Assembly: GCF_018139645.1 (NCBI RefSeq)
Contig: NZ_JAGSPM010000005.1
Location: 235,984 to 299,983 of the forward strand
DNA: 64,000 nt
Source: Affinundibacterium baiyunense
Lineage (GTDB): Bacteria; Pseudomonadota; Gammaproteobacteria; Burkholderiales; Burkholderiaceae_D
Reading direction: 5' to 3'
Both the position numbers and the translations under genes were made by a program. This document shows, one piece after another, positions 40,341-49,449 of the stretch (positions are counted from its first letter, which is position 1; the number at the start of each line of letters is the position of its first letter). A model generated the notes under the pieces. That model was not told the origin of the DNA. It worked only from the letters and a program-made list of their open reading frames with translations, and did not search any database.

Positions 40341-40381
40341 CTCCCTTCTCCCGCAAGCGGGAGAAGGGCAGGGGATGAGGG
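40341..40381. repeat. single REP-like element (third locus)
   Basis: Starts CTCCCTTCTCCCGCAAGC and ends GATGAGGG, nearly identical to the left copy at 10660-10700. Here the facing partner is missing. Confidence 0.8.
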
Positions 40382-40525
40382 CGCCTCAGCAATTGCAAAC
40401 GTATTCAAGCAAACAAACGCCAATCATCTGAAAAATGAACGTCAACTTGCCGAACGTGGTGTAGTCAAGCCGACGAACAAAAGCGAGAACACGCGACAAC
40501 AGAAAAGTCGCTAAACAAAACCAAA

Positions 40526-41488
40526 TCAATCCTCAAAACTAGCCAACTGTTGACGCTGGCGATTCACTACCAAACGCGTAATATCGGGTCGAGAATAATG
40601 TCCAGCAACATCAAAATTCTGCCGTTCACGCCGAACGTGATTTTTATCCAAAGTCGCAATCAATAAACACTCTTGATCAACTACAGGTTCAACAACCCAG
40701 CTACCATCTGGCGCAGCGATACACGAACCACCATTCGCCAAGACATCGGGGCAACGCGCCAAAATCAGATCCAGATGCGGAGTATCCACCGGAAAATCCT
40801 GCTTGCGCATTAAGCCCGATACGGCAATACTAAAACTACGGCCTTCCTTCGCAATAAAGCGAGTTAGGTCTTCGGTATTGCGCAAATTGCCAGGCCAAAT
40901 TCCCACATGCAAATCTTCTCCTTGTGCATACAAGGCAGCACGCGATAAAGGCATCCAGTTTTCCCAACAATTCAAACCACCTACAGTAAAACCATCCAGC
41001 GCATGCGTACGCAAGCCATGTCCATCACCCGCCGCCCAGGTCAGGCGCTCTTCGTAAGTCGGCATCAATTTTCTATGCACCGAGCCAATCACACCATCAG
41101 CGCCGATGTACACGCAAGAGCAATACACGCTATAACCCGTGCGATCTTTCGGACGCTCCAAACAGCCGAGCATGATCGCAATCTGATACTGTTTCGCCGC
41201 CGCACAAAATGCATCAAGATCACCTGCCTCAATATCCACCCCTTGCTGCACATAATGCGCATGCAAATCCTTTTGCACCTCATCATTAAAACGCGCACCA
41301 TCGGTCAGATCCAACCAAAACGGATAACCGGGCAATAAAGTCTCACCAAAACAAACCAAGCGCGCACCTTGCTGTGCGGCTTGCTGCACGTAATTAAGCA
41401 TCTTGGTGGTGGTGGCGATGCGGTTGAGCCAGACGGGGGCGATTTGGGCTAGGGCGACGGTGATGTGGTCTTGGTGATTGATGATCAT
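40526..41488 (-). CDS. nitrilase-family hydrolase
   Basis: A 320-residue carbon-nitrogen hydrolase of the nitrilase branch, converting nitriles to acids and ammonia. The catalytic triad is Glu49 (CFGETLLPGYP), Lys140 (HRKLMPTYEER) and Cys174 (GLNCWENWMP), the last block being typical of true nitrilases and cyanide hydratases. ATG 41488 gives the family start ITVALAQIAPVW; the frame is open to 41596 but that would run into the ParE-like gene. Native substrate is unknown. It lies downstream of the toxin-antitoxin pair on the same strand. Confidence 0.92.
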   Translation of the reverse strand: MIINHQDHITVALAQIAPVWLNRIATTTKMLNYVQQAAQQGARLVCFGETLLPGYPFWLDLTDGARFNDEVQKDLHAHYVQQGVDIEAGDLDAFCAAAKQYQIAIMLGCLERPKDRTGYSVYCSCVYIGADGVIGSVHRKLMPTYEERLTWAAGDGHGLRTHALDGFTVGGLNCWENWMPLSRAALYAQGEDLHVGIWPGNLRNTEDLTRFIAKEGRSFSIAVSGLMRKQDFPVDTPHLDLILARCPDVLANGGSCIAAPDGSWVVEPVVDQECLLIATLDKNHVRRERQNFDVAGHYSRPDITRLVVNRQRQQLASFED

Positions 41489-41549
41489 GAGAATATTTGT
41501 GAGATAGCGTGGAAGGAGAATGTTGAATGGTGAAAGTCTCAATCTAAAT

Positions 41550-41843
41550 TTAATCTTGATAGCCAGCTTCGCGGTGATGCCGAATTGCCAGAACAAGAAT
41601 CACATCATCGATTTCTTCAAAACTGTATAACCCAACGTAGCCAGTATTGCCACGTGAAATCACTAACTCGCGTAATTCATTTTTGATAGGGCGACCAATC
41701 AGAGGATGATGCTCCAGTAGCGAAATAGCTTCTTGAATTAAATCGACGGTTTGTAAAGCGATGTTAGGATCACTGTCAAATAAAAAATCAACGAGTCGTT
41801 CGAGATCATCAAGCGCCCGTTGTGAATAAATTATGCGCGCCAT
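41550..41843 (-). CDS. RelE/ParE-family toxin
   Basis: A 97-residue ParE/RelE-superfamily protein: YSQRALDDLERLVDFL, HHPLIGRPIKNELRELVI, and VILVLAIRHHREAGYQD. ParE toxins poison gyrase, while RelE types cut mRNA on the ribosome; the sequence style and the RHH-type partner favour ParE. The gene overlaps the antitoxin end by 13 bases, the normal order of antitoxin first, toxin second. Confidence 0.88.
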   Translation of the reverse strand: MARIIYSQRALDDLERLVDFLFDSDPNIALQTVDLIQEAISLLEHHPLIGRPIKNELRELVISRGNTGYVGLYSFEEIDDVILVLAIRHHREAGYQD

Positions 41844-42145
41844 GGTTTGGCAGTGAGTTTTGTAGGCGCGACAGTTTTTTTCTTACTCGCCGCGTCCATT
41901 TTTTTCTGAATGCGGTCACGCAAGTGTTGATGCACCTCATCCGCCGCATAGCCCAATCCTGACTTCAAAGTTGCAGCACGTGCGGCCTCTGCGTCATTGA
42001 GAAATGCAGCTTGTTTCTCTGCCGCGAGCGTCGCTTTACGAATCGCTTCCACCATAAAGGCATGTGGCGTGACACCCAAATCCATCGCAGCAGCACTCGC
42101 TTTCTGCTTGAGTTCGTCGGGTAGTTTGAGTGATGTCGTGGACAT
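41831..42145 (-). CDS. ribbon-helix-helix antitoxin
   Basis: A 104-residue partner of the ParE-like toxin. The N-terminal ribbon-helix-helix DNA-binding region (TTSLKLPDELKQKASAAAMDLGVTPHAFM) would repress the pair; the rest is a flexible, charged toxin-binding tail. At 104 residues it is longer than classic ParD (about 80). Confidence 0.85.
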   Translation of the reverse strand: MSTTSLKLPDELKQKASAAAMDLGVTPHAFMVEAIRKATLAAEKQAAFLNDAEAARAATLKSGLGYAADEVHQHLRDRIQKKMDAASKKKTVAPTKLTAKPWRA

Positions 42146-42541
42146 GGCAAGCCTCGGTGCTTTGAAAAATAGTAGGTAACACTAAAGTAGCACCTTTTGT
42201 TTTTCTGTGCAATATAAGAGGTTGCTAGTGTGTATTGTTTTTTTAATTATTGAATGGTGGTATGGAGTTGTGCTTCACTCAGCCCGGTCACGATTGCATC
42301 GCCAATTTTTGCGGCTGAGAAGCTTAGCCAAATTGTGTGCATTCATAAAAAAATTTAAATAGGGGGAGAGTTTTACCGTGGTCTTTGAAGTGATAAATTT
42401 GTCTGTTTGGGTATGCAGCGCGTCTTCAGCACGACTAAATTGAAAGAGGTTTCATGCTTGCTTCAAGGGTATCGAACAAATTGTCTTTATTTGGTCAACA
42501 AGTTAGTATTCATTTTGTTAAATTAAATTACAGACATCAGA
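42146..42541. other. AT-rich intergenic region between toxin-antitoxin pair and unknown gene
   Basis: Nearly 400 bases without a supported gene. A 31-codon ATG frame on the minus strand (42247-42342) has protein-like composition (KIGDAIVTGLSEAQL) but no ribosome-binding site. The promoter of the antitoxin should lie at its left end and that of the unknown gene at its right end. Confidence 0.4.
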
Positions 42542-43552
42542 ATGCAGAAGATTTGCCAGTCATGCGAGATAGCAGTAGCTGAAGTTAAAGAGAGTTGTGA
42601 TTCAGAGACTACTCCATATCACATCTGCAAGTCTTGTCACAAACGTTTGCTTGCAAGATCATTGCGTCCGAGTGAGTGGTACAACCTTTCAAAGCGTTTC
42701 GGTTGGTGGCAATTCCTACTTCATGACGATTTTTATGATGAAGCTGGCACAGCTTCTCAACCAGAGGTACAGGTTGAAAACGCTGAAGCATTTCCAATCA
42801 TTTCATTGAACGATGCGGCTAAGGACGCGCAACTTCTGCTCGATTACACGATCACTAGGTGGAGAGTATCGGAAGAAGTTGCTGCAATCTGGCTCATCAT
42901 TCCGCCGTCCGAAGTGCTTAAAGCTCTCAATGCAAGGTTTATTAATGCGTCGAACGATGGTGTTCGGGCAGTTGTTCTAGAAGTAGCCTCCATTGCACTA
43001 AAGACAATCGCTGCTGATCTCGTAGAATCAGCTTGGAATTTATTTCCACACCAAGTTCAACTTTCGTCGCTTATTCAAGCGTCGGCTGCATGCCTTCCTT
43101 TTGAAATAGCATTTGAGCGGGCGACAACAGCAATAGAGGCGTTGCCACAAAATGAGAGACGCAACGCCATGCTGGCACTTAGCCACTTTCAATCACCAGC
43201 AACGCTCGACTGGATAGAGAAGCACGCCTCTGAACCAGTAACAGATGGATGGGGATACTTAGCAGCCGCATCAAAACTTTCTTGGCCTCGGGTAACTAAT
43301 TGGTTGCAACGAGGTCGGCCATATAGTCTGGTGGCGATCGATGCATTGCTCGCAATTGCAAATCCTAGAACACTAAATTTGCGTTCTATACAACCAGTAC
43401 TTATTGATGCACCAACTATATCGAAACTACGAACCGAATTACAGCAATATGTTGCATTGGACGGCGTTCCTCGTGTTCGGCAGCGTGTAGATGCAATTTT
43501 TAGATACGCAACACGCCTCTCTACGGCCGACGAACTTGATACTCGACAATGA
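42542..43552 (+). CDS. unrecognised protein with N-terminal zinc-ribbon-like cysteines
   Basis: I do not recognise this 336-residue protein. The first 40 residues have two CxxC pairs (Cys5-Cys8 and Cys29-Cys32), which suggests a zinc ribbon. The rest is rich in Ala, Leu and Ile with repeated amphipathic helices (for example VRAVVLEVASIALKTIAADL and RNAMLALSHFQSPATLDWIE), resembling HEAT-like or other alpha-solenoid proteins. No signal peptide, membrane helix or catalytic motif is seen. It stands alone behind AT-rich DNA, next to a toxin-antitoxin pair, and its codon choice looks less like its neighbours, so acquisition by transfer is plausible. Confidence 0.6.
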   Translation: MQKICQSCEIAVAEVKESCDSETTPYHICKSCHKRLLARSLRPSEWYNLSKRFGWWQFLLHDDFYDEAGTASQPEVQVENAEAFPIISLNDAAKDAQLLLDYTITRWRVSEEVAAIWLIIPPSEVLKALNARFINASNDGVRAVVLEVASIALKTIAADLVESAWNLFPHQVQLSSLIQASAACLPFEIAFERATTAIEALPQNERRNAMLALSHFQSPATLDWIEKHASEPVTDGWGYLAAASKLSWPRVTNWLQRGRPYSLVAIDALLAIANPRTLNLRSIQPVLIDAPTISKLRTELQQYVALDGVPRVRQRVDAIFRYATRLSTADELDTRQ

Positions 43553-43610
43553 CCTATGATAAAGCGTATTTCTTCAGTTTTTTAATTGGCTCGAGATTTC
43601 CAACTTCATG

Positions 43611-44423
43611 TTAAAAACAATGCTCAGCAGCAGGAAAACTTTTATCTTTCACCGCAGCCACATACGCCTTAATCGCCGCATCAATATTGGTTTGGCCTTC
43701 CATAAAATTCTTCACAAAACGTGCTTTACGACCTGGGAAGACGCCGAGTAAATCGTGCATGACTAAAACTTGGCCTGAGCAATCAGGGCCTGCGCCTATG
43801 CCTATGGTGGGGATGTGTAAGAGATCGGTGACTTCTTTTGCCAGACCTGCGGGGATAGCTTCTAAGACTAATAAGCTTGCTCCCGCTTCTTGTAATAATT
43901 GCGCTTCGGCTTTGAGTAGATCTGCCGCTGCCGTGGTTTTGCCTTGGACTTTGTAGCCGCCTAATTGGTGTACCGACTGTGGCGTTAAGCCTAGGTGGGC
44001 GCAGACAGGGATGGCGCGTTCGGTCAGGAATTTGATGATGGGGGCGATCCATGTGCCGCCTTCGACTTTGACCATTTGTGCACCGGCTTGTATCAATTGC
44101 ACCGCGTTGTTAAATGCAGATTCTGGCGTGGCGTAGGTGCCGAATGGCATGTCGGCTATGATGAAGGCTTTGTCGTTGCCGCGTGCGACGGCGGCGGTGT
44201 GGTAGGCAACATCGTTGTTGGTCACGGGCAGGGTGGAGCTATGGCCTTGGCATACCATGCCAAGTGAATCGCCTATCAACAAAATCTCTACCCCGCATCG
44301 ATCCATCATGGCGGCAAAGCTGGCGTCGTAGCAGGTCAACATGGTGATTTTTTCGCCTTGCTCGCGCAGGGTGTTGAGTGTCGTGATGGTGACCGCTTTG
44401 CGGTCTTGTAAGTATTCAGCCAC
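43611..44423 (-). CDS. panB: 3-methyl-2-oxobutanoate hydroxymethyltransferase
   Basis: Transfers a hydroxymethyl group from methylene-tetrahydrofolate to alpha-ketoisovalerate, giving ketopantoate for pantothenate and CoA synthesis. The 270-residue TIM barrel shows [19 protein letters not shown] with metal-binding Asp, VKVEGG and HLGLTPQS, and [15 protein letters not shown]. Its position with folK and pcnB is the usual Burkholderiales arrangement, except that panC is not next to it and a DUF486 gene lies between. Confidence 0.97.
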   Translation of the reverse strand: MAEYLQDRKAVTITTLNTLREQGEKITMLTCYDASFAAMMDRCGVEILLIGDSLGMVCQGHSSTLPVTNNDVAYHTAAVARGNDKAFIIADMPFGTYATPESAFNNAVQLIQAGAQMVKVEGGTWIAPIIKFLTERAIPVCAHLGLTPQSVHQLGGYKVQGKTTAAADLLKAEAQLLQEAGASLLVLEAIPAGLAKEVTDLLHIPTIGIGAGPDCSGQVLVMHDLLGVFPGRKARFVKNFMEGQTNIDAAIKAYVAAVKDKSFPAAEHCF

Positions 44424-44482
44424 GATGTTTCCTTTGGTGTGAAGTTTGCATGGTACTTTTTAGTCGACATGCTTTAGCATTT

Positions 44483-44588
44483 TTAGGATGGTCGAAAAAT
44501 TGTTCCAGCTAGGCGTAGCTTCGCAGACAGTACCTTGAGTACGGCAAGAAGCTACAACAACGCTGGGGCAGTTTTTTGACCATCCTAA
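44483..44588. repeat. 106-bp nested inverted-repeat (cruciform-like) element
   Basis: The ends TTAGGATGGTC (44483-44493) and GACCATCCTAA (44578-44588) are exact reverse complements. Inside lie CCAGC/GCTGG and GTAGCTTC/GAAGCTAC pairs in nested order, so the whole unit could fold into one long hairpin. Its right end touches the stop codon of the DUF486 gene. It may be a small mobile or repeat element or a transcript-end structure. Confidence 0.65.
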
Positions 44589-44932
44589 CTTCTAAAAATA
44601 AAATACACAGCGCCGACTAAGCATAATCCCGCCCAAACGTAGTCTAACTTAAACGGCTGATTCATATAGATCATCGAAAAAGGGACAAAAACTAAGAGCG
44701 TTAAGACTTCTTGCAGAATTTTGAGTTGCGCCAAACTGTACTGAGTGTAACCGATACGATTCGCGGGGACTTGGAGTAAGTATTCAAAAAGGGCGATGCC
44801 CCAGCTAACAAATGCTGCAATATACCAAGCCTTGCTATTGAGATTTTTAAGGTGGCCATACCATGCAAAAGTCATAAAGACATTCGACAGGATTAAGAGA
44901 CCAGTAGTTTGAACGATGACAGGAATTTGCAT
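44585..44932 (-). CDS. DUF486 family small membrane protein
   Basis: A 115-residue protein with four membrane helices, matching DUF486 (small drug/metabolite-transporter-like): FMTFAWYGHLKNL, WGIALFEYLLQVPANRIG, LAQLKILQEVLTLLVF and the end AGLCLVGAVYFIF. The family resembles SMR-type half-transporters but has no known substrate. It lies between panB and folK on the same strand. Confidence 0.88.
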   Translation of the reverse strand: MQIPVIVQTTGLLILSNVFMTFAWYGHLKNLNSKAWYIAAFVSWGIALFEYLLQVPANRIGYTQYSLAQLKILQEVLTLLVFVPFSMIYMNQPFKLDYVWAGLCLVGAVYFIFRS

Positions 44933-44960
44933 GGGCTGAGTTCGCTTAGGCTAAAGAACG

Positions 44961-45437
44961 CTAGAGTTTTCGTATGCCTTGATCCGCCACTGCTGGGGCA
45001 AATTGATGGGCTGCACCTTTGCCTGGGATCTGAACGAATGGATCGAGTTGTAGCAGTGGAATTAATACGAAGGCGCGTTCTGTCATGCGTGGATGTGGCA
45101 CGTTTAAGTGTGGCACGTCGATGATTTGTTGACCATAGAGCAGCAAGTCGAGATCTAAGGTGCGTGGTGCGTTGCGATACGGACGTTCACGCCCACACGA
45201 TAATTCTAGGGCTTGCAAATGTTCAAGCAGGGTGAGTGCCTCTAATTCGGTGTTGATCGCAACCACGGCATTGATATAGTCATCGCCACTGGAGTCGATG
45301 GGAGCGGTGATAAACAGTGACGAGGCTTGCTCGAATTGTGTTTGCGGCAAACTATGGAGCTTCGCTATCGCATATTCAACCATCGCGCGTGCGTCGCCGA
45401 GGTTGGCACCGATCCCGATGTAGGCAGTGATGGTCAT
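44961..45437 (-). CDS. folK: 2-amino-4-hydroxy-6-hydroxymethyldihydropteridine pyrophosphokinase
   Basis: Pyrophosphorylates hydroxymethyldihydropterin in folate synthesis, the step before DHPS. The 158-residue protein shows AYIGIGANLGD at the start, the PPPK signature RPYRNAPRTLDLDLLLYG, and HPRMTERAFVLIPL. I start at ATG 45437, 16 bases after the pcnB stop; the open extension to 45485 would overlap pcnB. Confidence 0.95.
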   Translation of the reverse strand: MTITAYIGIGANLGDARAMVEYAIAKLHSLPQTQFEQASSLFITAPIDSSGDDYINAVVAINTELEALTLLEHLQALELSCGRERPYRNAPRTLDLDLLLYGQQIIDVPHLNVPHPRMTERAFVLIPLLQLDPFVQIPGKGAAHQFAPAVADQGIRKL

Positions 45438-45453
45438 TCTGTTATTCTGTAGT

Positions 45454-46851
45454 TTATTCTGTCGGCGCTGCTTTAGGCTTGCCACCGGATTGACGATGCG
45501 GGCTGCGTCGTGGCCGGCGTTTTTTTGCAGGTGCGCTCTCGGCTGATTTTGCTTTTGGTTTGATACTTAGTAGGCGCACACGTTCTTGTTCGTCGCCGTT
45601 GATGAAGTCAGTCCACCATTCGCCAAGTTCGGCGTCGATTTCGCCAGATGCACAACGCAATAATAAGAAATCATAGCCAGCGCGCAGACGATTATTCTCT
45701 AATAATTTGTAAGGCGCTTTGCCTACGCGTTTTTCAAAGCGCGGTTGCATCGCCCAGATGTCGCGCATATCGGTGCCGATCTTACGTTGCAGAGCGAGTG
45801 CGTCGGTTTGGGTGTTCAAGACATCGTCAGCCGCCAAGTGCAATGCGGGGATAGGGAGTTCGCCAGAGACTTTGTAGGCTTCCCATTTTTCGAGAACTTG
45901 ATGCCACAGTAATGAGGCGAATAAAAATCCTGGTGAAACGGTTTTGCCTTGCTGTACGCGTTCGTCGGTATTCGCGAGCGCCAAGGTGACGAAGCGTTCA
46001 CCTAAAGGCTGCTCCAACACAACATCGAGCAAAGGCATTAAGCCGTGGTGTAAGCCTTCTTTGCGTAATTGCTGCAAACAAGCCATCGCATGACCGCTCA
46101 TTAAGAGTTTGAGCATTTCATCAAAGACGCGCGCGCTTGGCACATTGTTGATGAGTGGCGCCATCACTTTGATCGGCGCACGTGTATCGTCGTCAATCGT
46201 AAATTTGAGTTTGGCAGCGAAACGCACCACGCGCAGCATGCGCACTGGATCTTCACGATAACGTAATTCTGGTACCCCGATGATGCGCAAAGTCTTTTTG
46301 CGAATATCGGCAATGCCACCGTGGTAATCCAATACCGATTGGCTGGCGGGGTCGTAATACATAGCATTGATGGTGAAATCACGTCTTACCGCATCTTCGT
46401 GTTGTTCGCCAAACGTGTTGTCGCGCAACACGCGGCCGTGTTCGTCTTTGGGCGCTTCATGCTTGGCAGCGCCGCGGAAGGTGGTGACTTCAATCAGATC
46501 TTGTCCAAACATCACGTGCACAATTTGAAAGCGACGACCAATGATGAAAGCACGGCGGAATAAGCGTTTAACTTGCTCGGGAGTGGCGTTGGTCGCTACG
46601 TCAAAATCTTTTGGTTTCACGCCAAGCAAGAGATCACGCACCGCACCGCCGACGATAAAGGCTTTGTATCCGTTGTCTTGCAAAGTCTGCGTGATGCGTA
46701 TCGCGTTGTTCGATACCAAGGCGGGGTCGATGCCATGTTCTTTCGCACTCAAGACTTTTGGCTTGTTTTTCTTCGCGCTGGCTTTGCCTTGATCGAGGGT
46801 GTCGTCAGGGTTCTTTACGCCTAAGATTTTGCGGATAAATTTCTTAATCAT
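45454..46851 (-). CDS. pcnB: poly(A) polymerase I
   Basis: Adds poly(A) tails to RNA 3' ends and so promotes decay by PNPase and RNase E (rne is at 57106-60243). A 465-residue class II nucleotidyltransferase. The catalytic site is AFIVGGAVRDLLLG with KDFDVATNA, then RRAFIIGRRFQIVHV, and REDPVRMLRVVRFAAKL. The arginine-binding C-terminal domain ends in a basic low-complexity tail (KKRRPRRSPHRQ), usual for PcnB. CCA-adding enzyme is the close alternative, but the tail and the RRAFIIGRRF block favour PcnB. Confidence 0.95.
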   Translation of the reverse strand: MIKKFIRKILGVKNPDDTLDQGKASAKKNKPKVLSAKEHGIDPALVSNNAIRITQTLQDNGYKAFIVGGAVRDLLLGVKPKDFDVATNATPEQVKRLFRRAFIIGRRFQIVHVMFGQDLIEVTTFRGAAKHEAPKDEHGRVLRDNTFGEQHEDAVRRDFTINAMYYDPASQSVLDYHGGIADIRKKTLRIIGVPELRYREDPVRMLRVVRFAAKLKFTIDDDTRAPIKVMAPLINNVPSARVFDEMLKLLMSGHAMACLQQLRKEGLHHGLMPLLDVVLEQPLGERFVTLALANTDERVQQGKTVSPGFLFASLLWHQVLEKWEAYKVSGELPIPALHLAADDVLNTQTDALALQRKIGTDMRDIWAMQPRFEKRVGKAPYKLLENNRLRAGYDFLLLRCASGEIDAELGEWWTDFINGDEQERVRLLSIKPKAKSAESAPAKKRRPRRSPHRQSGGKPKAAPTE

Positions 46852-46875
46852 GCTTCGTGCTTGTTGTCGTTACTG

Positions 46876-47574
46876 TTAATGTTGTTGCGCAAATAATTGC
46901 AGCGTCGGCCAGCCATTTGCTTGCGCATGGGCTAACAAGAGTTGATTCGGATTGGTCGCAATCGGGTGCGTCACGATAGAGAGCAATGGAATATCATTTT
47001 GAGAATCGCTGTAAAAATAACTCTTAGCAAAGTCGCTCAGTTGTTTGCCTTGTTGCGCCAGCCAAGCGTGTAAATGCGTGACTTTGCCGGGGCCAGAAGT
47101 CGGCACACCGCGCAGTTTACCAGTCAAATTGCCTTGTTCATCGAAATGTGGTTCCGCCGCCAATAAATGTTCAACACCTAGCGCTTGTGCGATCGGTTGG
47201 GTAACAAAGCGATTGGTCGCGGTGATGATGGCGATTAAGTCGTTTTGTTCTTGATGTTGTTTTAGCAAATCAAACGCCGCTGGCAGTAGGGCAGGGTTGA
47301 TGACTTCTTGCATGAATTGCGCATGGTAATCATTCAGTTGTTGACTTGAAAATTGCGCCAAAGTGCCTAGTGCAAATTCCAAATACTCGACTGGATCTAA
47401 AGTGCCAGCCTGATATTGTGCAAAGAATTCTGCGTTGCGACGACCAAACTCGTCTGCATCGACTGCACCAATGCGGCACAGAAATTGTCCCCATTCATAA
47501 TCAGAGTCAATCGGCAATAAGGTATGGTCAAGATCGAATAAGGCGATATTTTGCGTCGATTGTTTAGTCATCAT
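46876..47574 (-). CDS. HAD-IB family phosphatase (SerB-like)
   Basis: A 232-residue haloacid-dehalogenase phosphatase of subfamily IB. Motif I is FDLDHTLLPIDSD with the two catalytic Asp, motif II IITATNRF, and motif IV YFYSDSQNDIPLL. It resembles the SerB/CicA-like proteins regularly found beside hda in Burkholderiales; the substrate is not certain (phosphoserine, histidinol phosphate or another small phosphate). Two ATG codons stand in tandem at the start. Confidence 0.88.
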   Translation of the reverse strand: MMTKQSTQNIALFDLDHTLLPIDSDYEWGQFLCRIGAVDADEFGRRNAEFFAQYQAGTLDPVEYLEFALGTLAQFSSQQLNDYHAQFMQEVINPALLPAAFDLLKQHQEQNDLIAIITATNRFVTQPIAQALGVEHLLAAEPHFDEQGNLTGKLRGVPTSGPGKVTHLHAWLAQQGKQLSDFAKSYFYSDSQNDIPLLSIVTHPIATNPNQLLLAHAQANGWPTLQLFAQQH

Positions 47575-47624
47575 TGTTTATCTCAATACATACTCAGGGT
47601 GCTCGTTTTTCACTGCAGTCAACT

Positions 47625-48302
47625 TTATTCTGCGTGATCTCTTTGCAATAATTCGCGCAATAAGGGTAAGGTAATAGGGCGTTTGGTTTCTAGCGAATAA
47701 TGATCGAGCTCGCCCAGCATAGAACTTAGCGAACGCATATCGCGGCGATAGTGGGTAATTAAATACGGCAATACGCCTTGTGCTAAGCCAATTCCTTTGG
47801 CCTGCGCGGATCGCTCTAGTGCGTCGATTTTATCTTCATCTGATAAACCAATAACTTGATAAATCAAGCCCCATCCCAATCGGGTACGCAGATCCTCGCG
47901 TACGTTTAAAATCATTGGCGGATGGTTCCCCGCTGCCACAAAAAAAGCACCGTTCGCACGCGCTTCATTGAATAAAGCAAATGCATCAATTTGAGCCGCT
48001 GGCGACAGTTGGTCGCAATCATCAAGCAAGTAAAGATCAATCTCGGGGCTATACCAAAAATGTTCTTCCGCTGCGTTTGCGCTGATGTAACGCGTATTGG
48101 GCGTTTGTGCAATTGCGTTCAGTAGATGTGTCTTACCTGCGCCGGCTTCTCCCCAAAGATATACCGAGCGTTCGCCATACTGGCTCGCAATACGTTCTGA
48201 AAACAGACACAAGATTTGCGCCAGTTCTGCATTTTGTCCAACTACAAAGGTGTCTAGCGACGGAGGGCTCTCCGCATCTAGATCAAGTAAAAGCTGTCTC
48301 AT
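47625..48302 (-). CDS. hda: DnaA regulatory inactivator Hda
   Basis: Turns ATP-DnaA into ADP-DnaA on DNA-loaded sliding clamp and so limits re-initiation. The 225-residue AAA+ protein starts MRQLLLDLDAES, where QLLLDL (residues 3-8) is the clamp-binding hexapeptide; Walker A is GEAGAGKTHLLNA and Walker B LLDDCDQL. I take ATG 48302, which puts the clamp motif right at the N-terminus as in E. coli; an ATG six codons earlier exists. The HAD phosphatase and pcnB follow on the same strand. Confidence 0.95.
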   Translation of the reverse strand: MRQLLLDLDAESPPSLDTFVVGQNAELAQILCLFSERIASQYGERSVYLWGEAGAGKTHLLNAIAQTPNTRYISANAAEEHFWYSPEIDLYLLDDCDQLSPAAQIDAFALFNEARANGAFFVAAGNHPPMILNVREDLRTRLGWGLIYQVIGLSDEDKIDALERSAQAKGIGLAQGVLPYLITHYRRDMRSLSSMLGELDHYSLETKRPITLPLLRELLQRDHAE

Positions 48303-48360
48303 TGTCGTGTATATCGTCAAAAACCAGTTTCGGCACCACTGAAGACATTACAAATTGTCT

Positions 48361-49449
48361 TCATTGTGATTGACGATAAAAGGAACTATTTAAATAAGAA
48401 ATACGCAGGTTTTTCGCCGCTACCGATAATACTGCCGATGCAGGAAGTGCAACCAAGATGCCTATGAAACCAAATAACTGACCAAATGCCATTAAGGCAA
48501 AGATGACAGTCAGAGGGTGTAAACCAATGCGTTCTCCGACCAATTTAGGTGTCAGGAAAAAGGATTCTAAGGCTTGGCCAGCGCCATAAATAATTGCAAC
48601 CGCGATCAGACCATGCAGATCACTGAACTGCAGAACGGCACTGATCAAGGCTAGAAATAAACCCAATCCAAAACCTAAGTAAGGAATAAATACCAATAAT
48701 CCAGTCAAAATCCCGACTGGAAGAGCGAGATCAAATCCGGCAATTGCAAGGCCAATGGAGTAGTAGCACGCAAGTACCACCATCACCAATATTTGACCAC
48801 GTAAATATTGAGCGAGTAATTCATCGACTTCTTTAAACCATGATTGGGTTTGCGCCAACCAGCGGCGAGGAATGAAATTGCGCACTCGCGCGATTAAGGC
48901 ATGCCAGTCAACCATCAAATAAAACAAAACGATTGGAATCAAAATAAAGTTAGCTAGCATACCTAATACAGCAGTTCCACCAACGCGAATCGACGACAAC
49001 ACCGCTTTACCAATCACATCACCGCTACTGGACAGATGGCTGCTGATTAAGGCTTTGATACCCTCGCTATCGATATTGGCTTGGATGCCAAAGTCATGTA
49101 ACAGTGGGCCGATTGTGGTGTTGAGCTTGTCGAGAAATAAAGGAATTTGATTATGCAGTAAGGGAATTTGCTTTTGCAAAATTGGCACCATGATGAGGAC
49201 GATCGCCAAGATACACGCAACCACAAATAAGATCATCAAGGTTGCAGCGATCGGTCTAGGTAATTGTCTATTTCTAAAGCGTAGCTGGCATAAACGGTCT
49301 AACCAAGGATTAAGTACATAAGCCAAAATCGCTGCCACAATAAATGGCATCAAAATCGGTCCCAATAACGATAGCAAAAGAATAAACGCGAGGGCGACAC
49401 CTAACCACGTTAAAGATTGTTTTTGCTTACTGGTCAAATTAAATGGCAT
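48361..49449 (-). CDS. AI-2E family transporter (PerM-like)
   Basis: A 362-residue membrane protein with about eight helices. The family blocks are LLGPILMPFIVAAILAYVLNP at the N-terminus, RGQILVMVVLACYYSIGL and VFIPYLGFGLG, and HPLTVIFALMAFGQLFG. The name comes from a proposed autoinducer-2 exporter, but most members act on other or unknown substrates. It is divergent from purM and just before hda, the common Burkholderiales order. Confidence 0.9.
   Translation of the reverse strand: MPFNLTSKQKQSLTWLGVALAFILLLSLLGPILMPFIVAAILAYVLNPWLDRLCQLRFRNRQLPRPIAATLMILFVVACILAIVLIMVPILQKQIPLLHNQIPLFLDKLNTTIGPLLHDFGIQANIDSEGIKALISSHLSSSGDVIGKAVLSSIRVGGTAVLGMLANFILIPIVLFYLMVDWHALIARVRNFIPRRWLAQTQSWFKEVDELLAQYLRGQILVMVVLACYYSIGLAIAGFDLALPVGILTGLLVFIPYLGFGLGLFLALISAVLQFSDLHGLIAVAIIYGAGQALESFFLTPKLVGERIGLHPLTVIFALMAFGQLFGFIGILVALPASAVLSVAAKNLRISYLNSSFYRQSQ

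Noticed and set aside
41489-41596. N-terminal extension of the nitrilase
   Set aside because: It would overlap the end of the ParE-like gene and adds residues unlike any nitrilase N-terminus.
42247-42342. 31-codon minus-strand ATG frame near the toxin-antitoxin pair
   Set aside because: Reads like protein but is very short with no ribosome-binding site; kept only as a note in the intergenic entry.
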